Positions 27,638-34,544 of a stretch of 64,000 nucleotides of DNA are shown here, in pieces. Under the pieces are notes generated by a model, which was given only the letters and a program-made list of their open reading frames with translations, was not told where the DNA came from and made no database searches. Numbering within the stretch: the stretch's first letter is position 1; every line of letters starts with the position of its first letter. Source of the stretch: Aquificota bacterium (GTDB lineage: Bacteria > Aquificota > Aquificia > Aquificales > Aquificaceae); assembly GCA_018771605.1 (NCBI GenBank), contig CP076324.1, forward strand, positions 434,001 to 498,000, given 5' to 3'. The position numbers and the translations under genes were made by a program.

Positions 27638-27651
27638 GGCCCGGGAGGGCC
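27638..27651 (+). terminator. Short GC hairpin after leuS
   Basis: GGCCC, loop GGGA, GGGCC directly after the leuS stop and followed by GGGGTTTAAAA. The stem is short and the T-run weak, so it is only a candidate terminator between converging leuS and the lipoprotein gene. Confidence 0.35.
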
Positions 27652-27672
27652 GGGGTTTAAAAATAGAAAGTG

Positions 27673-28734
27673 CTAAAGCCCAATTATAATTACGCTAACG
27701 CTTACCTTACTTTGATTATTTGCGTTGTTGGCATCTTGGCCTATTATTTCCACGGTGTACCCAGTGAGTAGTAATTGAAGTCCGCTTGGCTGAATGGTAG
27801 CTGTGGTAGACTGTCCACAATTTAAGGTAGTCTGAACAAAGCTAACAGTTATATCTGACGTAAGAAGACCTATAGGATCTTTTACTTGGTAGCTTAGATT
27901 AACAGGATTATTAAAGCCCTGGCTACACTGTAAGCTTACAGTGACATTGGCAGGAGTATAAATTCCTAAAACTTTAAGCAACGTTACAGATGTAGGGTTA
28001 GCCATTAAATTAAAGCTACCACTACTGGTGGAAGTATTAAAGCTTGCGGAGCATGTTTTTGAGGAAGTCATATTTACTGTGCATTGTGAGTCCGTACCAC
28101 AATATAGACAATCTCCTGCCCATCCTGCAAAGGTAGAACCACTATCTGGTGTGGCTATAAGAACCACAGATGTATTTGTGTTAAACTGTGCAGAGCAAGT
28201 GTTTCCACAATTTATTCCGGGAGGATTGCTAACAACAGCACCAGAGCCGGTGCCTGCTTTAATAACGGTAAGTGTGGCTGTTTGACTTCCACCACCAGAA
28301 CCTCCGCCGCTGCCAGAAGCCTGTACATTCAAATTAAAAGAAACCCTATGAGTTATATTACCAGAAGTAGCTTTAAGAGTTGCTTGATAAAAACCAGGTT
28401 GGGTGTTAGGGTCTGCAAAAATCGTGATCACATACAGATATACTCCACCCAACAACTTACTTGGGTCTGGTAGAAAAATTTTACTTGTAATTAAGACTAC
28501 ACCAGGAGGAACACCATCCAGGCTAAGATTGACTTCTCCAGAAAAGCCAAACAAAGGCTCTGCCTGTAAGCTTAAATAAGCTTGACTCCCTCTAACTATG
28601 GTTATATCCTTTTGTAGCAGTGCAATTTTAAAATCTGGGCTTGGAGAGCCTCCACCACCGCAGGAACTCAAAAAGGCTCCCAAGACTAAGATAAAGAGAG
28701 CTATGAAGAGCCTAAGACTAAAAGCCTTTCTCAT
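27673..28734 (-). CDS. Surface lipoprotein with an InlB B-repeat-like domain
   Basis: 353 aa. The signal peptide ends in a lipobox (LSSC, Cys25) followed by a GGGG spacer, so the protein should be lipid-anchored. A first beta-rich domain runs to about residue 140, then a linker GSGGGSGGGS, then a repeat domain (LTVIKAGTGSGAVVSNPPG ... FAGWAGDC ... CSASFN) of the divergent InlB B-repeat type with six cysteines, and a C-terminal beta domain. Family members are extracellular; the function is unknown. GGGAGGT precedes the ATG. Upstream lies a 19-bp inverted repeat that may make expression switchable. Confidence 0.75.
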   Translation of the reverse strand: MRKAFSLRLFIALFILVLGAFLSSCGGGGSPSPDFKIALLQKDITIVRGSQAYLSLQAEPLFGFSGEVNLSLDGVPPGVVLITSKIFLPDPSKLLGGVYLYVITIFADPNTQPGFYQATLKATSGNITHRVSFNLNVQASGSGGGSGGGSQTATLTVIKAGTGSGAVVSNPPGINCGNTCSAQFNTNTSVVLIATPDSGSTFAGWAGDCLYCGTDSQCTVNMTSSKTCSASFNTSTSSGSFNLMANPTSVTLLKVLGIYTPANVTVSLQCSQGFNNPVNLSYQVKDPIGLLTSDITVSFVQTTLNCGQSTTATIQPSGLQLLLTGYTVEIIGQDANNANNQSKVSVSVIIIGL

Positions 28735-28755
28735 GGTTCTACCTCCCGCAGTTAA

Positions 28756-29023
28756 TTTAATTGCCTTTATATTAGCAACTGGTTTTGGCGCACAAGTCCC
28801 AGGGTGACTATTTACAACAGCCTGAATAGAGTATGATTTTCCGTGGACCTTCTGAATACCAATAAGGCTTCTTTTAAAAGCGGATCCACGGAACGATACA
28901 TGAGATCTTGTACGATTTTTAGAATGTATGCTTTTACATGTTTTAGGAGTGTAGTTTGATTGAAATCATATTACATGCCTATTGACAATTTATTAAAAAT
29001 GTATTAATATAAAGGCAATTAAA
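28756..29023. repeat. 268-bp element with 19-bp perfect terminal inverted repeats; candidate invertible promoter
   Basis: TTTAATTGCCTTTATATTA (28756-28774) is exactly reverse-complemented at 29005-29023. The 230 bp between hold no gene, an inner 9-bp inverted repeat TTCCGTGGA/TCCACGGAA (28839-28847, 28885-28893), and a TTGACA at 28982-28987. The arms carry TAATAT as an outward-facing -10 box. It lies directly upstream of the lipoprotein ribosome binding site. No recombinase is visible nearby. A small non-autonomous transposon is the main alternative. Confidence 0.65.
28982..29010 (+). promoter_or_regulatory. Strong rightward promoter inside the inverted-repeat element
   Basis: TTGACA (28982-28987), 17-bp spacer, TAATAT (29005-29010, inside the right repeat arm). 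It points away from the lipoprotein gene into the 3' end of the minus-strand membrane-protein gene, with no plus-strand gene downstream. Inversion of the segment would place the same promoter in front of the lipoprotein gene. Confidence 0.6.
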
Positions 29024-29033
29024 CATACATCCT

Positions 29034-30011
29034 TTACACAATCATAGCAGGGTATTCTTCCTTCCTCAGAGAAAATACCAACACATAAAGGCTTAAAAAT
29101 ATGGCTGTGAGCTGGAAGGCCCAGAAGCTAAGGAGTTTAAGGTAGGCAAAGTAGTGGCTAAATAAGATTAAAAGACTTGATAGATTGTCCAAAAAGGAAA
29201 AAAGAAAGACAGAAAAACCTAAAGTTATAGCCCTTTTCTTTTTAAAGCCTGCAAAGGGTAAAAGGTGAGCAAGGATAAGGGAAAAAAGGGCCATAGTCAA
29301 AAGGTGCGGATAAAAAACCTTAAAAACACCTTGAAAGGTCTTTGGTTTTATAAAAAGGGAAGGATTTCCAAGGTAGTAATCCTTTATGCCCTCTATACCA
29401 AAGCCCATCTTGGAAAAGAAGTTTAAAAAGTTGGAAAGGAGAAAGAGAAGAAAAAATAGGGAAAATAAAAAGGTAAAATACCTTAAGGCCTTGGTTTTTG
29501 GTGGCCTGGCATCTTTAAGGATAAGACAGTAGAGGTTGTAAAGGATTACAAAAAGTAAAAGCAATTGATAAACTATAAAGCTAAAAAGCTTTAACCACAA
29601 AAGAATTGGCCATTCAAGGAAGAATATAAGAAGGTCTGCACCTATGTAAAAAAGGGCAAAAAGGTTGGAAGAGAGAATTATAAAAAGCTTGAAGTTTTGA
29701 TTTTGTCCAAAGAGGTTAAAGATGGAAAGGAGTGTGAGTAGCATAAGGCCGTGTAAGAAGAGGTTTATGTGTATATCCTCTGATATCTGGGCTATGGATA
29801 TCTTCTGAGGAAACTCTAGGTCCATAAAGTAATACTTAAAGAGGCTCTCATAGGAAAAGCCATACTTGCCATAAAAGCTTATCCAAGAGGCAATCCAAAA
29901 AAGAAGGGAAAAAATCAAAAAGGCAAGCACCGCATAGTAGAGGGCTTTGTTCCTCTTTATATCGGCGGAGATAAAGAACCTCACCTTTGGCCTCCGAAAA
30001 GCACCTGCCAC
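29034..30011 (-). CDS. Eight-helix membrane protein with internal duplication, flavin-module partner
   Basis: 325 aa, about eight hydrophobic helices. Two halves look alike: FSYESLFKYYFMDLEFPQK with HINLFLHGLMLLTLLSIF, and FGIEGIKDYYLGNPSLFIKP with YPHLLTMALFSLILAHLLPF. Each half therefore has a short extracytoplasmic YY...P...K segment and a His-bearing helix, suggesting possible heme or quinone contact (inference). I do not recognise a named family. It overlaps the FMN-binding protein gene by 31 bp and ends a porin-FMN-membrane gene run, so it may exchange electrons with the flavoprotein. Confidence 0.65.
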   Translation of the reverse strand: MAGAFRRPKVRFFISADIKRNKALYYAVLAFLIFSLLFWIASWISFYGKYGFSYESLFKYYFMDLEFPQKISIAQISEDIHINLFLHGLMLLTLLSIFNLFGQNQNFKLFIILSSNLFALFYIGADLLIFFLEWPILLWLKLFSFIVYQLLLLFVILYNLYCLILKDARPPKTKALRYFTFLFSLFFLLFLLSNFLNFFSKMGFGIEGIKDYYLGNPSLFIKPKTFQGVFKVFYPHLLTMALFSLILAHLLPFAGFKKKRAITLGFSVFLFSFLDNLSSLLILFSHYFAYLKLLSFWAFQLTAIFLSLYVLVFSLRKEEYPAMIV

Positions 30012-30535
30012 ATGGCTAAAACCTTCCTCGTGTTATCCGTTATGGCCCGTGCGGTAAGGGTGGCTCCTGTCATGTTGGGAATGTCCCTTTTTAGCCTTAT
30101 GGGGTCCTTGTTTAGCTGCTTTCCTGCAAAGAGCTTGAGCCACCTTTCTTCTGGCATATACTCAAGAGGCTCATTAAAGGCCAAAACCTCTATCACATCA
30201 ATCTTTCCCTCTGGTGTGATGGTGTATAGGACCACCTCAGGATGGGTCCTTACTATATGTGTATCCACATAGGCGTAGGCTATTAAAGTTCCTCCTCTTT
30301 TGACTATATACCAAGATACAAGCCTTGTGTTTAACTTTACTCCAGATAGCTTTTCTATGGCAGATTGCTGTTCTGGTGTGAGGATTATGTTCTTTACTTC
30401 CACTTGGCTGTTTGGATATATCTCCCTAAGGGCCTTCTCGGGCCTATTAAAATCTCTTGCCGATATATCCGTTCCAAAAGAGAACAGAAAAACAAAAAAA
30501 CTCAAAAAGAGGCACCACCTACACACTCTCATCAT
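29981..30535 (-). CDS. Extracytoplasmic FMN-binding domain protein
   Basis: 184 aa. An N-terminal signal sequence (CLFLSFFVFLFSFG) is followed by an FMN-binding domain whose C-terminal motif NMTGATLTARAITD matches the site where ApbE/Ftp attaches FMN to a threonine. The usual residue three before the Thr-Gly-Ala-Thr is Asp; here the context is DIPNMTGAT, slightly unusual. Such proteins carry electrons outside the cytoplasmic membrane. apbE is not in the window. Coupled to the downstream membrane protein. Confidence 0.82.
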   Translation of the reverse strand: MMRVCRWCLFLSFFVFLFSFGTDISARDFNRPEKALREIYPNSQVEVKNIILTPEQQSAIEKLSGVKLNTRLVSWYIVKRGGTLIAYAYVDTHIVRTHPEVVLYTITPEGKIDVIEVLAFNEPLEYMPEERWLKLFAGKQLNKDPIRLKRDIPNMTGATLTARAITDNTRKVLAMWQVLFGGQR

Positions 30536-30565
30536 ATTTTACTCCAAAAACAGAACATGTCATAT

Positions 30566-30623
30566 CTACTAAAAATATTACTTAGTAGTTTTCTTACATA
30601 AGGCCCTCCCGCAGAGAGAGGGC
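30566..30623 (-). terminator. Two hairpins between the porin and FMN-protein genes
   Basis: Reading the minus strand after the porin stop: a stem GCCCTC/GAGGGC (30603-30608 with 30618-30623, loop 9), then CTACTAA/TTAGTAG (30566-30588). The first has only a weak T-rich tail, so it may attenuate rather than end transcription; the second could be an operator or RNA processing site. Confidence 0.35.
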
Positions 30624-30643
30624 ACCAACAGAAGAAAGAGCCT

Positions 30644-32023
30644 TCAGAACATAAAGCCAAGCGTAAGCCTGTACTCATTCTCATCCTTTTTTGGAGAGCT
30701 GTAGTTGAGCCTTGCATAATCCGCTTTTATGGCAACCAAGGGATGAGGTTTGTAGGAAAGACCCACGTTGTACACCCTTAGCTTGTGTCCGTCGGGCTTT
30801 GAGTAGCCAGCAGGCACTTTACTGTGGGTGTCAAAGTCTTCATATATACCAAAAAGGTAAAGTTCTTGATTTTCTGGACCAAAGAGTCTAAATAGGTCAT
30901 AGGCTACCTGTACATAAAAGCCCTTTTGTTCTTCTGGTACTATGTTATTTCCACCAATTGAACCCCCAAAAAGGTCCTGTGACATTTTTAAAGCATCATC
31001 CACTTTTACCAAAGCCCCCACAAGCCTTACATCCCACCCTGCATACTGCCACCATAGGTGTGGAGAAAGTATGGCAACAGAACCTACCTTTGTACCCCTT
31101 CTTAGATTAAGCTTTGAATCACTACCCCCCTTTGATTGAACATCCGCAAGGACAAAGGAACCACCCAAAATAACGTTGTACGGTAGCTTTAAATCTACTC
31201 TACCTGTAAAGCCAAGCCTATCCGCCACAGCCCTTGCACCCCTTTGCCTAACAGTTTTAAGAGGTTCCTTTGCATCATAATCTCCGCCACCCTTCAACAT
31301 AAGGCCATTAATTAGATAGAACCTATAGTTTGCTGGACCTACCTGCCCATATACTCCAAGGCCCATCTCCTCCCATGTGGACATCATAATGCGCCTTTCA
31401 AAATAAGGTCTGTCTGCACTAGGAAATGTGGGTGGCTCATGAACTTCGTTTATAATACCCACTGGCATAAGCAAAAGGCCGCCCCTTACACCAAACTCTG
31501 GCCTAAATTGATAATCTAAATAGGCAAGTTCAGCCTTAAAGTATCCTCCTCCCGTACCTTGAGAACCAGAAGTAGAAGCATGTTCCAATTCAAGCTCTGA
31601 GTTGAACTTTAACTTTTCATCAAAGGCATAGCCCAGATAGATTATAAGCCTTTGCATATCCGCTATATTTTTTGCACCACCTCGTGCATTCACATCGTTA
31701 TGCAAAAAAGTAAGCTCACCATAACCACCTATGGATACACCCCTTGGGGTAAAGTGCACCTTGGAGGCTGCAGGACCGAATCCATAATAGGATTTTATTT
31801 CAAGCTGTGGCATAGCAATCTCAAGCCTTAGTTTCCTTATCTCCTCCTTTATTGCTTCCGCTTCTCGTTTTGTTTCCTCTGCTTTCTTCTGCTCTTCCTT
31901 TAGCTTTTGCACTTCTTGCTGGAGCATTCTTATCTGATCTTCCAGCTGCTTAATTCGGTCTTCCGCTGGTTGGGCAAAAACGGCGCTAGAAAAAAGGGCA
32001 GTAGCTAAGAGAAACTTCTTCAT
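30644..32023 (-). CDS. Outer-membrane porin with N-terminal coiled coil
   Basis: 459 aa. A signal peptide (MKKFLLATALFSSAVFAQ) is followed by a coiled coil at about residues 20-68 (RIKQLEDQIRMLQQEVQKL and onward), then a beta-barrel with alternating strands and a terminal phenylalanine (LTLGFMF), the outer-membrane insertion signature. The coiled-coil-plus-porin design is common in deep-branching Gram-negative bacteria, where it may span or hold the peptidoglycan. Substrate unknown. It has its own promoter and leads the FMN-protein and membrane-protein genes. Confidence 0.8.
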   Translation of the reverse strand: MKKFLLATALFSSAVFAQPAEDRIKQLEDQIRMLQQEVQKLKEEQKKAEETKREAEAIKEEIRKLRLEIAMPQLEIKSYYGFGPAASKVHFTPRGVSIGGYGELTFLHNDVNARGGAKNIADMQRLIIYLGYAFDEKLKFNSELELEHASTSGSQGTGGGYFKAELAYLDYQFRPEFGVRGGLLLMPVGIINEVHEPPTFPSADRPYFERRIMMSTWEEMGLGVYGQVGPANYRFYLINGLMLKGGGDYDAKEPLKTVRQRGARAVADRLGFTGRVDLKLPYNVILGGSFVLADVQSKGGSDSKLNLRRGTKVGSVAILSPHLWWQYAGWDVRLVGALVKVDDALKMSQDLFGGSIGGNNIVPEEQKGFYVQVAYDLFRLFGPENQELYLFGIYEDFDTHSKVPAGYSKPDGHKLRVYNVGLSYKPHPLVAIKADYARLNYSSPKKDENEYRLTLGFMF

Positions 32024-32064
32024 GCTCTACCTCCTTATACAAAAATTGAGATTTGATAGCATAA

Positions 32065-32093
32065 AGTTTAAATAAATTGAAATCCACTGTCAA
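32065..32093 (-). promoter_or_regulatory. Porin promoter
   Basis: On the minus strand TTGACA (32093-32088), 17-bp spacer, TAAACT (32070-32065), giving a 5' leader of about 35 nt with AAGGAGGT in front of the porin ATG. One of the few conventional leadered promoters in the window. Confidence 0.7.
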
Positions 32094-32109
32094 TATGATT
32101 AGCCTCATA

Positions 32110-32394
32110 TTATCTCTTTGCCTCCACAAGTCTTTTTATTTCTTTCTCCAAAGAACAAACACCGTGAGAGTGGCAAAAGATGCACCTTTCTTTGGCATAG
32201 CTTTTGGCAAGCTTTACCATGTTGTGGCCCACAATTCCTGTAAAGATTATTATCCAATCAGCACAAGCTAGAACGTTGTCAATGTTTTGCTGCGTTTCTT
32301 GATTGATAAACCTTATGTCTAAGCCATAGCGTTTGGAAAGCTCTTTTATCCTACCTTTCATCCTATCATGCCCACCAAGGACTAATAGCTTCAT
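32110..32394 (-). CDS. DUF2325 family protein
   Basis: 94 aa. The start LLVLGGHDRMKGRIKELSKR and the later ADWIIIFTGIVGHNMVKLAK followed by CIFCHSHGVCSLEKEIKRL match the small DUF2325 family, a Rossmann-like fold of unknown function often encoded near redox or nitrogen-metabolism genes. TTAGGAGGG lies 8 nt before the ATG. It is downstream of nothing obvious and precedes the porin promoter, so probably a single-gene unit. Confidence 0.75.
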   Translation of the reverse strand: MKLLVLGGHDRMKGRIKELSKRYGLDIRFINQETQQNIDNVLACADWIIIFTGIVGHNMVKLAKSYAKERCIFCHSHGVCSLEKEIKRLVEAKR

Positions 32395-32438
32395 AGCACG
32401 CCCTCCTAATTGATATTGAGTATAAATTTTATCAAAGG

Positions 32439-32467
32439 ATGAGAAGGCATAAAATGATTTTTCTCAT
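32439..32467. repeat. Hairpin upstream of the DUF2325 gene
   Basis: ATGAGAA (32439-32445) and TTCTCAT (32461-32467) form a 7-bp perfect stem with a 15-nt loop, 45 bp upstream of the DUF2325 start. It could be an operator or a terminator from plus-strand reading; nothing decides between them. Confidence 0.3.
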
Positions 32468-32527
32468 GCTTTACTTAAAAGATTTTTAGTATGTTTGTCT
32501 ACCAGGTCTAGCTATTATGTAAAGGAA

Positions 32528-32661
32528 ATGATTAAAAAACAGTAACACACGTTGTATGCAAAGCAGGTACACCATTCATAACAGGACAAGCCCAGCAAGA
32601 TAAAAATGCGGATACACTAAAAGGTGGTAAAAAATTGCTACAGTTTTTAAAAGATATGTGA
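32528..32661 (+). pseudogene. Small open frame broken at an A-run
   Basis: ATG 32528 with AAAGGA upstream reads ATT AAA AAA CAG TAA and stops after five codons. One extra A in the six-A run (32534-32539) would open a frame of 44 residues continuing VTHVVCKAGTPFITGQAQQ and ending LQFLKDM before TGA at 32659. The composition looks like a real short protein but I do not recognise it. It may be a recent frameshift, transcriptional slippage, or a sequencing error. The rest of 32395-32683 shows nothing else apart from the hairpin. Confidence 0.4.
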
Positions 32662-32683
32662 AGCAAAAGCTGGGTTATGCAGT

Positions 32684-33169
32684 TTAAATCAAAAGGCAGG
32701 CGAAGGGTAAAAGGCTATTCTTTACCTTTTCTGCATAATCCTTTAACTTTATCTTGCTAATTGGATGCACAATGTCTGGATTTAGTTCCAACAGTGGAAA
32801 GAGGAAAAAGTCCCTTTCTGTAAGGTATATATGTGGGATATGTAAAAAGCTTAACATGATTATGTGGTTCTCATAGAGTAGTATGTCAAGGTCTATCTCC
32901 CTTGGTCCCCATCTCTCCCTTGGTTTTCTTCCTGCCTTTTCTTCAATTTCTTTTAGAACCTCTAAAAGTCCTATGGGTTCAAGATCTGTATAAAATTCCA
33001 AAACACCGTTTAAAAACTCCGGCTGGTCTATCTTCCCCCATGGCTGGCTTATGTATAGGGTGGATACCTTCTTGATTGAACCATATTCTTTTAAAAACTC
33101 AAAGGCTTTTAATATATACTCAAGCCTATCCCCCCAATTGCTGCCAAAGGCTATATAACATACAGGCAT
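32684..33169 (-). CDS. folK: 2-Amino-4-hydroxy-6-hydroxymethyldihydropteridine pyrophosphokinase
   Basis: Transfers pyrophosphate to the pterin in folate synthesis. YIAFGSNWGDRLEYILKA at the start, then SQPWGKIDQPEFLNGV and the ATP/Mg site RWGPREIDLDILLYEN are diagnostic. Length 161 fits. It follows fabG by 9 bp on the same strand. The C-terminus (SLLPFACLLI) is somewhat extended and hydrophobic, which looks unimportant. Confidence 0.94.
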   Translation of the reverse strand: MPVCYIAFGSNWGDRLEYILKAFEFLKEYGSIKKVSTLYISQPWGKIDQPEFLNGVLEFYTDLEPIGLLEVLKEIEEKAGRKPRERWGPREIDLDILLYENHIIMLSFLHIPHIYLTERDFFLFPLLELNPDIVHPISKIKLKDYAEKVKNSLLPFACLLI

Positions 33170-33178
33170 AAGAAAAGG

Positions 33179-33928
33179 TTAATACATTCCACCGTTTACG
33201 TGTATAATCTCTCCAGTTATATAGCTGGCATAGTCCGAGCAAAGGAAAAGCACAGCGCCAGCCACATCCTCGGGCTTTCCAAACCTTCCCAAAGGTATGC
33301 TTTTAAGATAGTTCTGTTTTAGTTCATCGCTTAGCACCGCCGTCATATCCGTTTCTATAAAACCCGGTGCTATGGCGTTTACCGTTATGTTTCTGCTTGC
33401 CAGTTCTTTGGCAAGGCTTTTGGTAAAGCCAATAAGAGCTGACTTGGTAGAAGAATAGTTTACTTGACCCACATTGCCAGTAAAGCCTACCACGGAGGAT
33501 ATGTTTATTATCCTGCCCCAACGGTTTTTTAGCATGGCCTTTATTGCCAAAGAAGTTATCAAAAAGGTGCCTGTCAGATTTACCCTTATTACCTCTTCCC
33601 AGTCTTCAAGGGACATCCTCAAGAAGAGCTTATCCCTTGTTATGCCTGCGTTATTTATGAGTATATCCACACCACCCCAAACCTCTTCTATCTTTGTGTA
33701 GGCCTCTCTTATAGATTCTTCCTTCCCCATATCCATGGCCACTCCGAGGGCTTCCACACCAAAGCTATCAGATAGGCCTTTTGCCACATCCTCCGCTTTT
33801 GAGCTGTCTCTTCCTGTTATAACCACCTTGGCACCAGCCTTGGCAAGAAATTCGGCTATGGCTTTACCTATACCACGTGTAGAACCAGTAATTAAGGCCC
33901 TTTTGCCCGACAAGTCTATGCAAAGCAT
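33179..33928 (-). CDS. fabG: 3-Oxoacyl-ACP reductase
   Basis: NADPH-dependent reductase of the fatty-acid elongation cycle. SDR hallmarks: TGSTRGIGKAIAEFL (cofactor site), NNAGITRD, the active-site serine in ISSVVGF and YSSTKSALIGFTKSLA (Tyr-x3-Lys). GFIETDMT and ITGEIIHVNGGMY at the end are typical of FabG. Length is 249. Divergent from nadD with 19 bp between start codons and overlapping -10 boxes. Confidence 0.95.
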   Translation of the reverse strand: MLCIDLSGKRALITGSTRGIGKAIAEFLAKAGAKVVITGRDSSKAEDVAKGLSDSFGVEALGVAMDMGKEESIREAYTKIEEVWGGVDILINNAGITRDKLFLRMSLEDWEEVIRVNLTGTFLITSLAIKAMLKNRWGRIINISSVVGFTGNVGQVNYSSTKSALIGFTKSLAKELASRNITVNAIAPGFIETDMTAVLSDELKQNYLKSIPLGRFGKPEDVAGAVLFLCSDYASYITGEIIHVNGGMY

Positions 33929-33947
33929 GGTAAGATTTTAACATAGC
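33929..33947. promoter_or_regulatory. Shared 19-bp divergent promoter, fabG/nadD
   Basis: Only 19 bp separate the two ATGs. The fabG -10 TAAAAT reads on the minus strand at 33940-33935, 6 nt before its ATG. The nadD -10 TAAGAT is at 33931-33936, 11 nt before its ATG. The boxes overlap, -35 regions must lie inside the opposite gene, and both mRNAs would be leaderless or nearly so. Confidence 0.6.
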
Positions 33948-34544
33948 ATGAGGCTTTTCTTCGGTGGAAGCTTTGACCCTGTGCATGTGGGCCATTTACT
34001 TGTAGCAAGGGATGTAAAAGAGGCTTTGGGCTTTGAAAAGGTTATATTTTTACCAGCCTTTCAGGCACCCTTAAAAGAACCTCACCTTGCAAGCCCACAG
34101 GATAGATTAACCATGTTAAAGCTTGCTATCAAAGGCCTTGAGGATTTTGAAGTTAGCACCATGGAAATAAAAAGAGGTGGTATTTCTTATACGGTGGATA
34201 CAGCAGAAGAAATATACAAAAACTTTGGAGAAAGGCCCTTTTTCTTGGTGGGTGCGGATAGCTTTCTAAGCCTACATCTTTGGAAAGAACCTATCAAACT
34301 TCTTTCTTTGGCTCGTTTTGTGGTGGTAGATAGGGATGGAAAGGGAAAAAAGGTAAAGGATTATGTAAAGGAAAACTTTTCAAGTTTAAAGGAAGGGACG
34401 GATTTTTTCCTTTTGTCTATTAGGAGAATAGATGTGTCTTCAACGGAGATAAGGGAAAGGGTAAAGGAGGGCAAAAGTATAAAATGGATGGTTCCCCAAG
34501 AGGTAGAAGACTACATCCTTGAAAAGGGTCTATATAAAGCCTAA
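33948..34544 (+). CDS. nadD: Nicotinate-nucleotide adenylyltransferase
   Basis: Adenylates nicotinate mononucleotide in NAD synthesis. FFGGSFDPVHVGHLLVARDV carries the GxFxPxHxGH motif; FFLVGADSFLSLHLWKE and the late ISSTEIR-type block (VSSTEIRERVKEG) complete the family pattern. Length 198 is usual. Its stop overlaps that of the converging SulP gene. Confidence 0.95.
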   Translation: MRLFFGGSFDPVHVGHLLVARDVKEALGFEKVIFLPAFQAPLKEPHLASPQDRLTMLKLAIKGLEDFEVSTMEIKRGGISYTVDTAEEIYKNFGERPFFLVGADSFLSLHLWKEPIKLLSLARFVVVDRDGKGKKVKDYVKENFSSLKEGTDFFLLSIRRIDVSSTEIRERVKEGKSIKWMVPQEVEDYILEKGLYKA

